A stretch of DNA of 64,000 nucleotides from Candidatus Heimdallarchaeota archaeon LC_3 (GTDB lineage Archaea > Asgardarchaeota > Heimdallarchaeia > Hodarchaeales > LC-3): the NCBI GenBank assembly GCA_001940645.1, contig MDVS01000022.1, forward strand, positions 1-64,000, given 5' to 3'. A program made the translations under genes and the position numbers. Each line of letters starts with the position of its first letter. Positions within the stretch are counted from its first letter, which is position 1. The notes under the pieces were generated by a model. It saw only the letters and a program-made list of their open reading frames with translations, did no database searches and was not told the DNA's origin. Shown piece by piece: positions 29,375 to 39,370 of this stretch.

Positions 29375-31174
29375 ATGGAAGATAGAAGTCAACTTTTTAA
29401 TATGTTCATTTTGGATTCTAATGTCTTTATAAATTTAGCAGAAGCCGGTCTTGACAAGAAGATAATTCCAAATTTAGAAAAAATAATAACACCAGCTAAG
29501 GTTAGAATCCCAGAAGAACTTCCAAAAACAGATATTCCAACACGTTTCCGTGATGTTCGTAGAATAGTTAGAGAAAAAGTTAAAGGGCTACCTGTAGATA
29601 GAAAAGGGAAACTTTGGAATTGGACCGCTCATTTAGCAAAAATAAACCATTTTATACGCTATCAAGACGATCCAGCAGATATTGATGTAATTGTACTAGC
29701 CCGTCTGCTTGAAAAAAAGGATCATAAAGTAGCTGTTGTAACCGATGATCAAGGAATTATTCAACTTATTAGGAAAGTAGGCGAATTTAAATCTTTAGGG
29801 TCATTATCAGCTGGCGCATTTTTCTATATGCTTGCTGCTCTTGCTAAAGATAAAGATACACAAGATTTACTTGAAAAAGCCGCTAATCAAATTTATCAAC
29901 AAAGTCTAACATATAGACGGAAAACAAGAAAAGTGATAGATATTCAATCACTAGTAAGTGAATTACGAGATACAAGTCAGTTCGTAAGATTAGCTGCAAG
30001 ACAGAAACAAAAATCTGAAGAAAAAGAAAAAATAATTATATCTGAACCAGTTCATAAACCTTCAAAGGATGATTTCAAGGAAATACTTGATGGTATTGAA
30101 GTTTTCAGAGCTTTTAGAGACAATTACAATTTATTTGGTGCAGAAGAATACTATTACAAGCTACAACAAGCTTTTTCAATTGCATTACGTGAAATGGGCA
30201 ACTCAGATAACTACAAAATTAGTATTCAAATGATTATCAGCGAATTATATGAATTTCATACATGGGCTTTAGAAATTAGACTAAAAACACAAGGCATTAC
30301 CGAAGCATTGTTGCACACCGAAGGTCTACTAACTATATTAAATTTTTTTCCGACTTCTAATGAAATAGTAGAAGATGTAATTGCTATCCAAAGCATGCTG
30401 ACAATATTAACTGGAAGAAGTACTCGAGCTCTAGCTTTAGCACAACAAATACCAGAAACAAATATAATGACATCAACACAATTGATGGCCCTTGTTTGTG
30501 GTTGGATTTCACAGAGAACAGAGGAAGGATATGAAAAAGGTAAAGAATTGATAAACGAGCAAATCATTAATAAAAAAGATACTAATATTGATTTACTTGG
30601 TTTTATTGATTCTTTGTTTAATTTCGCTAATAATGTTTTTACTACTGGAGATTTAGAATTTAGTGTTCATTTAATTGAACTCATAATAGATATAATGGCT
30701 GACAAAGATCCAGAAGCGATAATTAAACAAGCTAAACGATTATTCATGCTTTCACTAGTAAGTGAGCCAATTATGATAGAGAGTGTAAAGAAAAAGCTTC
30801 ATTCTTTAGTAAAAATCCCAAACAATTCAAATTTAAAGATACCTAAAAGATGGAAATTTGAAAATTTTACCATATCTGGATCAGATACTAAAAATTTTCA
30901 AGGAACGATACATATAATAATTAAAAATCAGTCTGTAGAGAATTTTAATGAATTTTATGTTATAGCTTATGAGGAAAATACAGAAAGCGTTTGGAGATTT
31001 GTCTTCGATAAGGATTATGCTATTCCTATACAGAATGCAATGTCAGTTAAACTCAAAGGTGGAAAAATTTCCAAATTACAAAAAAGAACACTAACAGACT
31101 CAGAATATATTCGAGGAACAGTTTACTTGAAAGAACCAGTGTTTCAAGTAGATACAATGATTTGGTGGCAATAA
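29375..31174 (+). CDS. PIN-domain protein with long helical C-terminal part
   Basis: A 599-residue protein. The N-terminal 170 residues form a PIN nuclease domain: ILDSNVFINLAEAG (first Asp), a middle DPADIDVIVLARLL segment with two acidic residues, and VVTDDQGI (closing acidic residues), so the active site looks complete. Residues 230-480 are helical and TPR-like; the end (about 490-599) is beta-rich. PIN domains usually cut RNA. No antitoxin-like gene lies next to it, so it is more likely a housekeeping RNA-processing factor than a toxin (inference). Confidence 0.78.
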   Translation: MEDRSQLFNMFILDSNVFINLAEAGLDKKIIPNLEKIITPAKVRIPEELPKTDIPTRFRDVRRIVREKVKGLPVDRKGKLWNWTAHLAKINHFIRYQDDPADIDVIVLARLLEKKDHKVAVVTDDQGIIQLIRKVGEFKSLGSLSAGAFFYMLAALAKDKDTQDLLEKAANQIYQQSLTYRRKTRKVIDIQSLVSELRDTSQFVRLAARQKQKSEEKEKIIISEPVHKPSKDDFKEILDGIEVFRAFRDNYNLFGAEEYYYKLQQAFSIALREMGNSDNYKISIQMIISELYEFHTWALEIRLKTQGITEALLHTEGLLTILNFFPTSNEIVEDVIAIQSMLTILTGRSTRALALAQQIPETNIMTSTQLMALVCGWISQRTEEGYEKGKELINEQIINKKDTNIDLLGFIDSLFNFANNVFTTGDLEFSVHLIELIIDIMADKDPEAIIKQAKRLFMLSLVSEPIMIESVKKKLHSLVKIPNNSNLKIPKRWKFENFTISGSDTKNFQGTIHIIIKNQSVENFNEFYVIAYEENTESVWRFVFDKDYAIPIQNAMSVKLKGGKISKLQKRTLTDSEYIRGTVYLKEPVFQVDTMIWWQ

Positions 31175-31251
31175 TCCAGTATACAGATAATTTTTAGTTT
31201 TAATAAATACCAAACCTCTGATCACTAAAATCACCAACTTCTTTTTATAAG

Positions 31252-33966
31252 TTATTTTTTATTTTTAAATGGTAAAGATTTTAAAATTTCCTCAACCGTC
31301 AGTTTTTCACGACAAACTGGACATTTTCCAATAATCTTTATTGTCTCAGCAAAATGGGAAAAATGAAATATGTGAGAGCAGTAAACACATGTTCCAATTT
31401 CATCACCAAAATTAATGTTTTTTTTACAAACTTGGCAATTATTAGCATCCTGTAAACAATAATTACATCTATCAATGTTGAAATCAATTATTGCCCCGCA
31501 ATAAAAACAATATTCATTTTCATCGTTTATCGGTGTTTGATTTGTTGATTGAGATGCGATTACAAGCTTTCTGTTCAAATTCATTTTAGTTTGAGCGTAT
31601 AAATATTTGAAATCTTTTTGTTCGTTCTGAATATTTTGTAATAGTTCAGAAATCATATTATTTTTACTGAATTTAGCGTATTTTTTAATTTGAAGTTCGT
31701 TATCACGATAAGGACCAGTTAATGAGTCAACGGTACTGATATTTGTCTGTATTTCTTCTTTAGATGAAATATTATCAATATTTAGAGCTAGTTGTTCCAA
31801 AGACTGCTTTAAATCTGAAAATTGTTTTAGAATTATATCTAAATTGGATTTTGCATCATTAATTTCATTTTGTTTCTTGACTTTATTTTCTAAATATGCC
31901 ATTTTTCCTATATTAGAGAATAATAAACCCAATATTAGAATAATTGATCCAATAATGATGAAAAATTGAATTCTAGTTATAATATTATCAAAAGAATTTA
32001 AAGGAGATCCGAATAAACCAGATTCAAACCCATCAGAAAAATTGTCAAAATCTGAATCAGAATTTCGTGGATTTGTTCCCATTTGAATTTCTTGAAAAGT
32101 TTTAACTCCATCATGATCCAAATCTAACATCGCATCGGAGCTGTTTTTAGCATCCAGTCTAAATGAATATTCCAGATAGTTTGATATGCCATCTAAATCA
32201 TAATCTTCATTAGAATCATAACTAAAAGGATCAAGTTTCATATTTATTTCATAATAAGTTGGGATCAGATCAGAATCATAATCTACTAATGCATCCAGAT
32301 TATTTGTCGCATTTAATCCAAATCGATATTCATCTATATTGGAAATTTTGTCATTATCAAAATCATCCAAGGCATCAGAACTATTATCATCGTTCAAACC
32401 CATTAATTTTTCCCAATAAGTTGGGATTGTATCAAGATCTTTATCATCATAATCAAGGAGGGTATGGTAATACGCATCTCTTTTTTCTGAAGTGGATTTT
32501 ACAAAACTAGTGGAAGAATTAGTAAATCCTGCTATCAATAAGTCCCCACGTAAATTTGTTCCTATTGATAAAGCCTGATCTTCACCTTCTCCACCTAAAT
32601 AATAACTTGTTCTCAAGGATAAATTTGATGAAAACTTAGAAATAAATGCGTCATATTTTCCCCCTACACGGCCAAACTGAAAATTTCCAATTACAGGATA
32701 GTTTAGAGATGAAGTCTTCCCAACAATGAATATTTCATCATTATCATTAACAATCATTGATTCAACATAGTCTTCAGATTCACCACCTATAAAAACAGAA
32801 ATAATAGTTGAACTAGAGGTGTTTATCTCACTAATGAAGATGTTCTCATTTGCAACAACACCATAAGATTCAATTAATCCTGGAAAAAATAATGAGTTAG
32901 AATTTCCTGAAATAATAAGTTGGTCTTCAGAATTAAAAGCAATGTTTTTTATTATATCAAATCCGGACCCTCCTAGAAAGGTACTGTAAGTTAAATTTCC
33001 TTCTTTGTTAAAAGCAGAAATAAATCCATCCTGAAATCCTTGTATAGTATCATTAATAGAATTTATCAAAGGAAAATCTGTTGAAAATGTTGTACCTGCA
33101 ACAAATATTTCTCCTAATGCATTTTCAGTTACACTATACGCTGTATCTGAATTATTTCCACCTAGATAGGAACTGAAAATTAATTCTGAGTCTTTTATTG
33201 AAAAAATAAAGGCCTCAGATTCATTATTAGAAATAACACTTTGAAAAGCATTTTTGATAGGAAAATCATTTGATGATGTTTTTCCAACTACAACTATTTC
33301 ACCTTGACTTGAAAAGATCAAACTTAATCCTTCATCTCCAGAAGATCCACCAAAATATGAAGAATATACCAATTCACCTTCTGAGGATAACTTTGTAACA
33401 AAAATATCCCATGCTCCTCCAAAGGTAGATTGAAAAGCATTTTTAATTGGAAAATCCTCTGATGAAGTCCAACCAGTTATAATTACTCCATTATCAGTAG
33501 GATCAAGTACGAAATCCCATATAGTTTCTTGTTCAGATCCTCCAAGATACGTACTCCAAAGAAGATTGCCATTTAATGAATATTTTGAAACAAAAGCATC
33601 GAGCACTCCTCCACCAAATGTGGATTGATAAGCATTTTTTACTGGAAAGTTTTGGGAGAATGTATAACCACCAATCAAAATACTATTTTCAGAATCAGAT
33701 ATAACAGAAACTGCTACATCATTTTCTGATCCACTGAGTCTAGCATTACTGAAATATTGTTCTACAAAAGGTACAGGGTATATATCAAGAATTTCAGTTG
33801 GAAAGATACCATTATCAATATTTTTGCCTGGATCTGTCAAGATAAAGGAATAGATAACTGTAACTGATAAGCTAGATATTAAAACTAGTATTAAAATTGA
33901 ATATATTTTTTTTCTTATTTTAACTTCGTTCTTTAATTCGTTAAATACTTCCATCTCAATAACCAT
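31252..33966 (-). CDS. Type I membrane protein: SBBP propeller, Ca-type repeats, TM, cytoplasmic zinc ribbon and RING-like domain
   Basis: A 904-residue protein. An N-terminal signal/anchor (about 22-40) is followed by seven or eight SBBP-type beta-propeller repeats (about 50-500), recurring as FPIKNAFQSTFGG. Then come four Asp-rich, calcium-binding-like repeats (about 505-650), a single TM helix (about 668-686), a coiled coil (690-770), a zinc ribbon (C820, C823, C834, C837), and a RING-like end: CQVC (844/847), CVYC (860/863), H868, H871, CPVC (882/885). The RING-like half would be cytosolic and the propeller outside. This is an unusual architecture, reminiscent of eukaryotic transmembrane RING E3 ligases. 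E3 activity is not shown. Confidence 0.85.
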   Translation of the reverse strand: MVIEMEVFNELKNEVKIRKKIYSILILVLISSLSVTVIYSFILTDPGKNIDNGIFPTEILDIYPVPFVEQYFSNARLSGSENDVAVSVISDSENSILIGGYTFSQNFPVKNAYQSTFGGGVLDAFVSKYSLNGNLLWSTYLGGSEQETIWDFVLDPTDNGVIITGWTSSEDFPIKNAFQSTFGGAWDIFVTKLSSEGELVYSSYFGGSSGDEGLSLIFSSQGEIVVVGKTSSNDFPIKNAFQSVISNNESEAFIFSIKDSELIFSSYLGGNNSDTAYSVTENALGEIFVAGTTFSTDFPLINSINDTIQGFQDGFISAFNKEGNLTYSTFLGGSGFDIIKNIAFNSEDQLIISGNSNSLFFPGLIESYGVVANENIFISEINTSSSTIISVFIGGESEDYVESMIVNDNDEIFIVGKTSSLNYPVIGNFQFGRVGGKYDAFISKFSSNLSLRTSYYLGGEGEDQALSIGTNLRGDLLIAGFTNSSTSFVKSTSEKRDAYYHTLLDYDDKDLDTIPTYWEKLMGLNDDNSSDALDDFDNDKISNIDEYRFGLNATNNLDALVDYDSDLIPTYYEINMKLDPFSYDSNEDYDLDGISNYLEYSFRLDAKNSSDAMLDLDHDGVKTFQEIQMGTNPRNSDSDFDNFSDGFESGLFGSPLNSFDNIITRIQFFIIIGSIILILGLLFSNIGKMAYLENKVKKQNEINDAKSNLDIILKQFSDLKQSLEQLALNIDNISSKEEIQTNISTVDSLTGPYRDNELQIKKYAKFSKNNMISELLQNIQNEQKDFKYLYAQTKMNLNRKLVIASQSTNQTPINDENEYCFYCGAIIDFNIDRCNYCLQDANNCQVCKKNINFGDEIGTCVYCSHIFHFSHFAETIKIIGKCPVCREKLTVEEILKSLPFKNKK

Positions 33967-34009
33967 TAAATTTTAGTTTTTTAATTAAGAAAAATAAATA
34001 ATTATTTGT

Positions 34010-35974
34010 TTATTTGTTTATTTTTTTACGAGAAAATAGTATTGTAACGAATCCTAATCCAATTAATACTGAAATTGTATTAAATGAAGCAGATGCCGCC
34101 ATTGTTTCACTAGTTGTTGTAGTAGGTGCGCCATACTGAGTTTGGGTACCTATATATGTTGTTTGCGGACTGTCACCAGGTATTAAACCTTCTTCAGGGG
34201 TTTCTGGATGTGATTCAAGGTCTTTTGTGTCAATAAACAATGACGTATAGGGAGTTACAATTCCATAATAAAGAGCTAAATCTAGCACTTGTTTCTTCAA
34301 ACTGCTTGTATCTTCTGAAAGATAATTTATTTGAATTAATAAATCATCAATAACTGCTAAAGCATATAATTGCTCTACCCATTGATAACTAGAACTATTT
34401 GAACTCTCTGATGCGTCGATAATCAACCATGTTTCTTCAGCGTTAGACGAAGTACCATTAATTTCGATCTTAATTTCTCCATTTTTCTTTCCTACTAAGA
34501 ATATTTCGGATCCTTGGTAGAGATTAGGAAGGAAATAAGGATATAGATCACCCTCAATTCCAGATTTTGAAGTTATTGTTAAATCTATAAGTATTGGAGA
34601 CTCTATTAACTCATAAAATCCAGTGATCTGTTCAGTAGCATCACTACTTGTTGAAATTTTTAAAGCATCACCGTTATTGCTTCTAGATAAACTTTGAAGG
34701 AATTCAAATTTGAGATCATCTCCAAATCCTAAGGAAAATAAGGAAGTTCCTAATTCTTGGTTATCATTGGTAAATAAATCAATAATTGTCTCAGTATTAG
34801 TAACCCCAGATGTAGGATCACCATCAGTTAATAACACCATAATTTTTGGTCGCGAATTGCTTTCAAATAAATCAAGTCCATTAGTTAAACCACCATAAAT
34901 ATCAGTACCACCACCTGCTGATAATCCAGTTACCCATTGTTTCATATTTGCTACTGCTGAGCTATCAGATCTATCTACTAATGTTAATAATGCAGACTCA
35001 GCATTAGATGAAAATTTAACAATTCCAAATCGGTCTTCAAAGTAAAGATCATCAATAATTCTATTTAAAGCAGTTTTCGCTTGATCCATTTTTGTTGAAG
35101 TACCAGAAGAACCAGCCATTGAACCTGATACGTCAATAACAAAAATAAAGTCCTTTCCTAATTGAGAAGCATTAAGGGTTTCTAATTCAGGTGAAAATGT
35201 TGCGACAAAGAAATCATTCGTTCCATTCGTGTAACTAAAAACATTAGTTCCTAAATTTTCTCCTGATAAACTAAATTTTATTGAATTATCACTATTTGGT
35301 ACAACATTGGAATAATATGAAACTACAGCATAGGTTGATGACAAGTAGTTTATTAAATAACCATTTGGAGCAAAAATATTTTCAATAAAACGTTTAGGAG
35401 TGAAAATTTGTATTTCATGAGTGAAGGATTCAGCATCGGATTGAGAATTATCAAAAATAGTTCGTAAATTATAATTTCCTAAAACACGTAATAATCTCTC
35501 AATATAGTAAACTGAAACAGTAGCTTTGGAAAGATTTGCAACGTTAACACTTACTTCATAGTTATTATTTGACATTTGATTAATTATTACTGCTGATCTT
35601 CCTGCCTTTGTTGCATTTTCAAAAGCTTGCTCTGCTTCTCTTACTTCTAATATTGTTCCCCAGAAAGTTTGGCCCTTAGTCGTTAGACTTGCATTTGAAA
35701 GATATCCACCTGTGGGTAATGTCACAATAAATGTTGCTAATTCTGAAGAATCAGTTGGATTATCAAACACGTGAGTAACATTGGTTTCAGCAAATGTCTC
35801 ATTTACCATAGTTTCTACTAAATAGATTGGATGCCTGAATGAAACTTGATTGTTTTTTGAGATTTCCCCATTCGAACTATATATTAGCTGTTGTGAAGTC
35901 ATTTGTAATAATATAACAAGTACTAATCCAGCAGTTATTAACTGGAATAGATTAAACCGTTTTTTTACAATCAT
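34010..35974 (-). CDS. VIT plus von Willebrand A domain surface protein
   Basis: A 654-residue protein. Signal peptide (about 8-28); VIT domain (about 45-180, VTHVFDNPTDSSELATFIVTLP...GGYLSNAS); VWA domain with MIDAS start FVIDVSGSMAG and TDGDPTSG; a beta region; a Thr-rich linker; and a C-terminal TM (about 630-648) ending FSRKKINK. This is the architecture of inter-alpha-trypsin-inhibitor-like surface proteins, probably adhesive and metal dependent. It follows a palindromic site at its promoter and is next to two other surface proteins. Confidence 0.92.
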   Translation of the reverse strand: MIVKKRFNLFQLITAGLVLVILLQMTSQQLIYSSNGEISKNNQVSFRHPIYLVETMVNETFAETNVTHVFDNPTDSSELATFIVTLPTGGYLSNASLTTKGQTFWGTILEVREAEQAFENATKAGRSAVIINQMSNNNYEVSVNVANLSKATVSVYYIERLLRVLGNYNLRTIFDNSQSDAESFTHEIQIFTPKRFIENIFAPNGYLINYLSSTYAVVSYYSNVVPNSDNSIKFSLSGENLGTNVFSYTNGTNDFFVATFSPELETLNASQLGKDFIFVIDVSGSMAGSSGTSTKMDQAKTALNRIIDDLYFEDRFGIVKFSSNAESALLTLVDRSDSSAVANMKQWVTGLSAGGGTDIYGGLTNGLDLFESNSRPKIMVLLTDGDPTSGVTNTETIIDLFTNDNQELGTSLFSLGFGDDLKFEFLQSLSRSNNGDALKISTSSDATEQITGFYELIESPILIDLTITSKSGIEGDLYPYFLPNLYQGSEIFLVGKKNGEIKIEINGTSSNAEETWLIIDASESSNSSSYQWVEQLYALAVIDDLLIQINYLSEDTSSLKKQVLDLALYYGIVTPYTSLFIDTKDLESHPETPEEGLIPGDSPQTTYIGTQTQYGAPTTTTSETMAASASFNTISVLIGLGFVTILFSRKKINK

Positions 35975-36008
35975 AGTATTTTTCTCCTTTTTATTACATA
36001 TTGATTAA

Positions 36009-36025
36009 ATGTATAAATTATACAT
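36009..36025. promoter_or_regulatory. 17-base palindrome upstream of VIT-VWA gene
   Basis: ATGTATAA-A-TTATACAT is a perfect 8+1+8 inverted repeat 35-51 bases before the VIT-VWA start on the minus strand. It contains a TATA-like core, so it could be the promoter, an operator, or both. AT-rich background makes chance occurrence possible. Confidence 0.35.
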
Positions 36026-36423
36026 CTTTATACATATATATTCATAACTAACTTATAAATGTTACGAAAAATGAAAACCATTTAATTCTCCTTTGAAGAT
36101 AAAAATAGTTGTAGTATGGTACTGAAATTATAAAAAGATTAGAAACTATGCATTAAAATATAAACATAGACTTTTTTAATAACTTGTTTACCGAAAAATT
36201 GCAAAAATTGTAATGCGGAGTTATAAGTGAAGTGTAATAGTATTGTATATATTATGGAGTAATAATTTAATTCGTAAAATTAATTTGGAGATTAATAATT
36301 GATTAATTTCGTCTAAAAACTATTAAAAGCTCTATTATCGAAGAAAGGATCAGTTTATATGAATTTCTGGTGCTTCCATTATTATATTTATAAGGATGAG
36401 AACTTAAATTCAAATGATACATA

Positions 36424-37821
36424 ATGGGAACCAATGCCAAAATTAAAGGCAATATCATTTTGATTTTGTTCATACTTACTAATTTCCAAATAGCAAAAAT
36501 ATCAACAGCTTCAACTATAGTAATTGATGATATTAACAATCCAGTCTTTATTGATGCAACAGAACCATCAAATTTTGGCACTACTTATACAATTATTGAT
36601 GGAGAAAATAATATTCATGTCATAAGTAGTGATGACAATTCAAATGACAATTTTATCATTAATAAAAATGAACATTTTGATTCAGATACTAATTTTACAC
36701 AAGCATATGCAGTCCAAATTGATTTAAATGAATTTGTTGTCTATATTGTAGAATTAAGAGTAATTTCAGGATTTTCAACATTAACTAATAGTTACATCTT
36801 AAAAATTCAAAACAAAAATGTTGTTAATATATCAAATTTCAAAATTGAGTACCCAGGAGCAAGAGTAGGTCTATTTTTATTTCAAGATAAAGTTTATTTA
36901 ACGTATCATAACAATTCTGGTGTAGAAATTAGTAGGTATTACTCAGAATCAAATAAATTAGAAATAGAATTTAACAGTAATGAAGTTATTCATTATAATT
37001 CTGATGGAAATTCAACATTTGAAGGTCTCAGTGTTTATGAAGATTTTCTCCTAATTGGTATCAATTATTGGCATAATTTCAATAGTACCTCAGCATATTA
37101 TGTATTGAGTTCAAATCAACAACTCACTCTTGAAGTTGAACATTATGATCTAATTCCTGATGAAATATTTGATGTATCTATATTTCAAGATACCATTGCA
37201 GTTCTAACAGAGAACACTCTCTATTACGTAAATATTTTAGACTTTTATATGGTAAGTTTCAAGGTAAACTCGGATTATCAAACTGAAATTGTGTTGGTTG
37301 GTGAGCGGCACGCTATTTTAAAAACTCACAATCGATTAGAATTATTAGTATTTTTAGAAAATGATTACATCAACATAGTTATGAGTGCTCAGCACTCAAT
37401 TAACAATTATTATAACAATTTAGTTAGCGACATGTATGTTGATGCGAATTATTCAATATATATAGCCTATGTAGAAGAAAATGGTGACATAATCCTATAC
37501 TCTGATGAAGAAGGAAAATTTTTTGATAATATAGCAGAAGGAACAATATCTTATCAAATTACCACACAGACATCAGTAGATCCCTTTCCTATTGGATTAC
37601 CAATAATAATTGGAATTGCAGTTTTATTCCTAGGTGTTTTTGTATTTATTAAAAATACGAGGAAACAAATTGGACCAAAATACGCGAAAATGAATAAAAA
37701 AGCTTTATATGAGGAACAACAGAGCGAAACAGAAATTGGTTTAAAAGTCTGCGAATTTTGTGGAAGAAAAAATGAATATCAAGATATATTTTGCTCAAAT
37801 TGTGGTAATAAGTTAGAATAG
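36424..37821 (+). CDS. Single-pass surface protein with cytoplasmic zinc ribbon
   Basis: A 465-residue protein. Signal peptide (about 10-30), a 350-residue outer region rich in beta strands with many NxS/T sites, one TM (about 388-408), a basic stop (KNTRKQIG), and a C-terminal zinc ribbon, CEFCGRKNEYQDIFCSNCGNK. The zinc ribbon is predicted to be cytosolic. The layout repeats that of the propeller-RING protein two genes away on the other strand. A TATA-like ATATTTATAAGG lies about 30-40 bases before the ATG. I do not recognise the outer domain. Confidence 0.75.
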   Translation: MGTNAKIKGNIILILFILTNFQIAKISTASTIVIDDINNPVFIDATEPSNFGTTYTIIDGENNIHVISSDDNSNDNFIINKNEHFDSDTNFTQAYAVQIDLNEFVVYIVELRVISGFSTLTNSYILKIQNKNVVNISNFKIEYPGARVGLFLFQDKVYLTYHNNSGVEISRYYSESNKLEIEFNSNEVIHYNSDGNSTFEGLSVYEDFLLIGINYWHNFNSTSAYYVLSSNQQLTLEVEHYDLIPDEIFDVSIFQDTIAVLTENTLYYVNILDFYMVSFKVNSDYQTEIVLVGERHAILKTHNRLELLVFLENDYINIVMSAQHSINNYYNNLVSDMYVDANYSIYIAYVEENGDIILYSDEEGKFFDNIAEGTISYQITTQTSVDPFPIGLPIIIGIAVLFLGVFVFIKNTRKQIGPKYAKMNKKALYEEQQSETEIGLKVCEFCGRKNEYQDIFCSNCGNKLE

Positions 37822-37861
37822 AGAACAAACCTGAAAATTTTAAATTTTCACAGAACATGAA

Positions 37862-38138
37862 TTGATATTAATTGATCTTTTACTTAACTATCACCATCGT
37901 AGAATTTTTGAATATCTTATTGAATATCTTTTATTAGTAGAAATGATAAAACAATTCGTTGTTAGTATCAGATATTAAAGGAAAATTACAAAACAACAAG
38001 ATTACTATCCAAAACGCTAATATTAAGGAATATTTAGTAAAACTAGAGAAAAATGGAAACATATCAATTGAAGTAAAGACCTCTAAGAATACCCGTCACT
38101 ATACATTATATAATTTCCCTGAGATACAAAATACGTGA
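37862..38138 (+). pseudogene. Frameshifted winged-helix (HTH) regulator remnant
   Basis: One frame from 37862 reads YHHRRIFEYLIEYLLLVEM and stops at 37978. Another from about 37959 reads SDIKGKLQNNKITIQNAN, then IKEYLVKLEKNGNISIEV and a beta-like end, stopping at 38138. Joined by one frameshift near 37960-37970 they give about 90 residues that look like a small winged-helix regulator (recognition helix then wing). No start with a good signal is seen. It is probably a decayed regulator. Confidence 0.4.
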
Positions 38139-38168
38139 TAGATAATATGTTAAAACTCAGAACAGATG

Positions 38169-38594
38169 TTATTTCAAATATCGCTGTGTGTGTTTTGGTA
38201 AAGCTAGAAACATTTTTTTAGGGACAGTCCTATTTTTTTTATTATAAGCCTTTATTTGCTTTATTGCTCTCTTTGTTTTAATATCTGAAATTATTATGAC
38301 CAAGAACATTAGGGAAATAATTGAAAAAAGCAGAGAAAAGATAATTCCCATCATTTCTGGTGAAATACCTATAATAAATGAATAATCTTGAGTATATCCA
38401 ATAAAATATCCAATTATTGGCATAAAAAGACTCATTATTAACATAATATACCTTAAACTAAAAGACAGTGACATAATGTTATAATAACAATCAGTAGAAC
38501 AAAGCCTCATTCGTAAAAGATCATTAGACATTTTTTCAATTTCAAAAATTTTATTACAATGATAGCAGTGAATAGATTGAAACAATTTTCTCAA
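38169..38594 (-). CDS. Small two-helix membrane protein with N-terminal Cys motif
   Basis: A 141-residue protein. An N-terminal zinc-type motif (CYHC near residue 10, CSTDC near 33) precedes two hydrophobic helices (about 50-70 and 80-105) and a basic tail. A treble-clef-like Cys cluster followed by membrane helices suggests a membrane-tethered zinc domain of unknown function. It is separated by 92 bases from the next minus-strand gene. Confidence 0.5.
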   Translation of the reverse strand: MRKLFQSIHCYHCNKIFEIEKMSNDLLRMRLCSTDCYYNIMSLSFSLRYIMLIMSLFMPIIGYFIGYTQDYSFIIGISPEMMGIIFSLLFSIISLMFLVIIISDIKTKRAIKQIKAYNKKNRTVPKKMFLALPKHTQRYLK

Positions 38595-38686
38595 ATAAAT
38601 TATCTATTCATTAAATAAATAAATTTCCTTTCCGGAAAAAGAATAATATTTCCATTAACATAAAAATTGCATCATTTAATTATTCC

Positions 38687-39370
38687 TCAAGGTATATAAT
38701 GTTGAACATTTTTCCCATCAATTATCTCTTCCATTACTTTATCTGAGACATATACTCCTATTATTTCTCCTGCTATTCCAAGAATAAGTTCATAAAGGGC
38801 TAGAGGAATAAGTATCTTTGATAATTTTTGCTTTTTGTGATAATCGATTTTTTTAATTGGCTCAATACTGTATTTGTTAATTAAATTGAGCCTTAAACGT
38901 TTTAAAGCATGGATAGGATCATTATATTTTTCTAAATAATTCTTCATTGATCTTACATCGCTTATAGAGGACAAGACTAATACAGGTAAATTTCTTGTCT
39001 TTTCTTCTCTGAGTGCTAAGTGTTTTCGTTTATAATAATAATCCATATATTCATTTGTCTTACTCCATTTCCATGATGCGTGTGGTTCAAGAATAATATT
39101 ATCCTTAATTATAAAATCGAATTTAGTCTTGAATTTGTGTTGTGAGGGGGTAAGTATTTCTGATTGATTAAAGTACTGGGATAAGATTTTGCAACAGATA
39201 ATTTCGAATTGTGAAAGATGATAGGGATGATTAATATTTTCACATAATCCTGGACGACTAAATTTCCATCTGTGTCTATTTTTTCTTTTGAAAATTAGGT
39301 GAAAATTCCACCATCTTACAATCCGTTTTGGGTATGAATATAAATTTGACAAGATATTCTTACTTCCCAT
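38687..39370 (-). CDS. Hypothetical basic protein, nuclease-like core possible
   Basis: A 227-residue, Lys/Arg-rich protein. The central part (FKTKFDFIIKDNIILEPHASWKW...YYYKRKH) has the Asp, Glu and spacing sometimes seen in restriction-endonuclease folds, but the lysine position is unclear. The C-terminus has a hydrophobic segment (ILIPLALYELILGIAGEIIG). The start overlaps the end of a 68-residue gene by 11 bases. I do not recognise the family; the nuclease idea is weak. Confidence 0.5.
   Translation of the reverse strand: MGSKNILSNLYSYPKRIVRWWNFHLIFKRKNRHRWKFSRPGLCENINHPYHLSQFEIICCKILSQYFNQSEILTPSQHKFKTKFDFIIKDNIILEPHASWKWSKTNEYMDYYYKRKHLALREEKTRNLPVLVLSSISDVRSMKNYLEKYNDPIHALKRLRLNLINKYSIEPIKKIDYHKKQKLSKILIPLALYELILGIAGEIIGVYVSDKVMEEIIDGKNVQHYIP

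Noticed and set aside
29375..31174. PIN protein as a toxin of a toxin-antitoxin pair
   Set aside because: It is 599 residues long with helical repeats and no small partner gene; this does not fit VapC-type toxins.
36303..36581. 92-codon minus-strand frame over the start of the zinc-ribbon surface protein
   Set aside because: It covers the signal peptide of the better-supported plus-strand gene.
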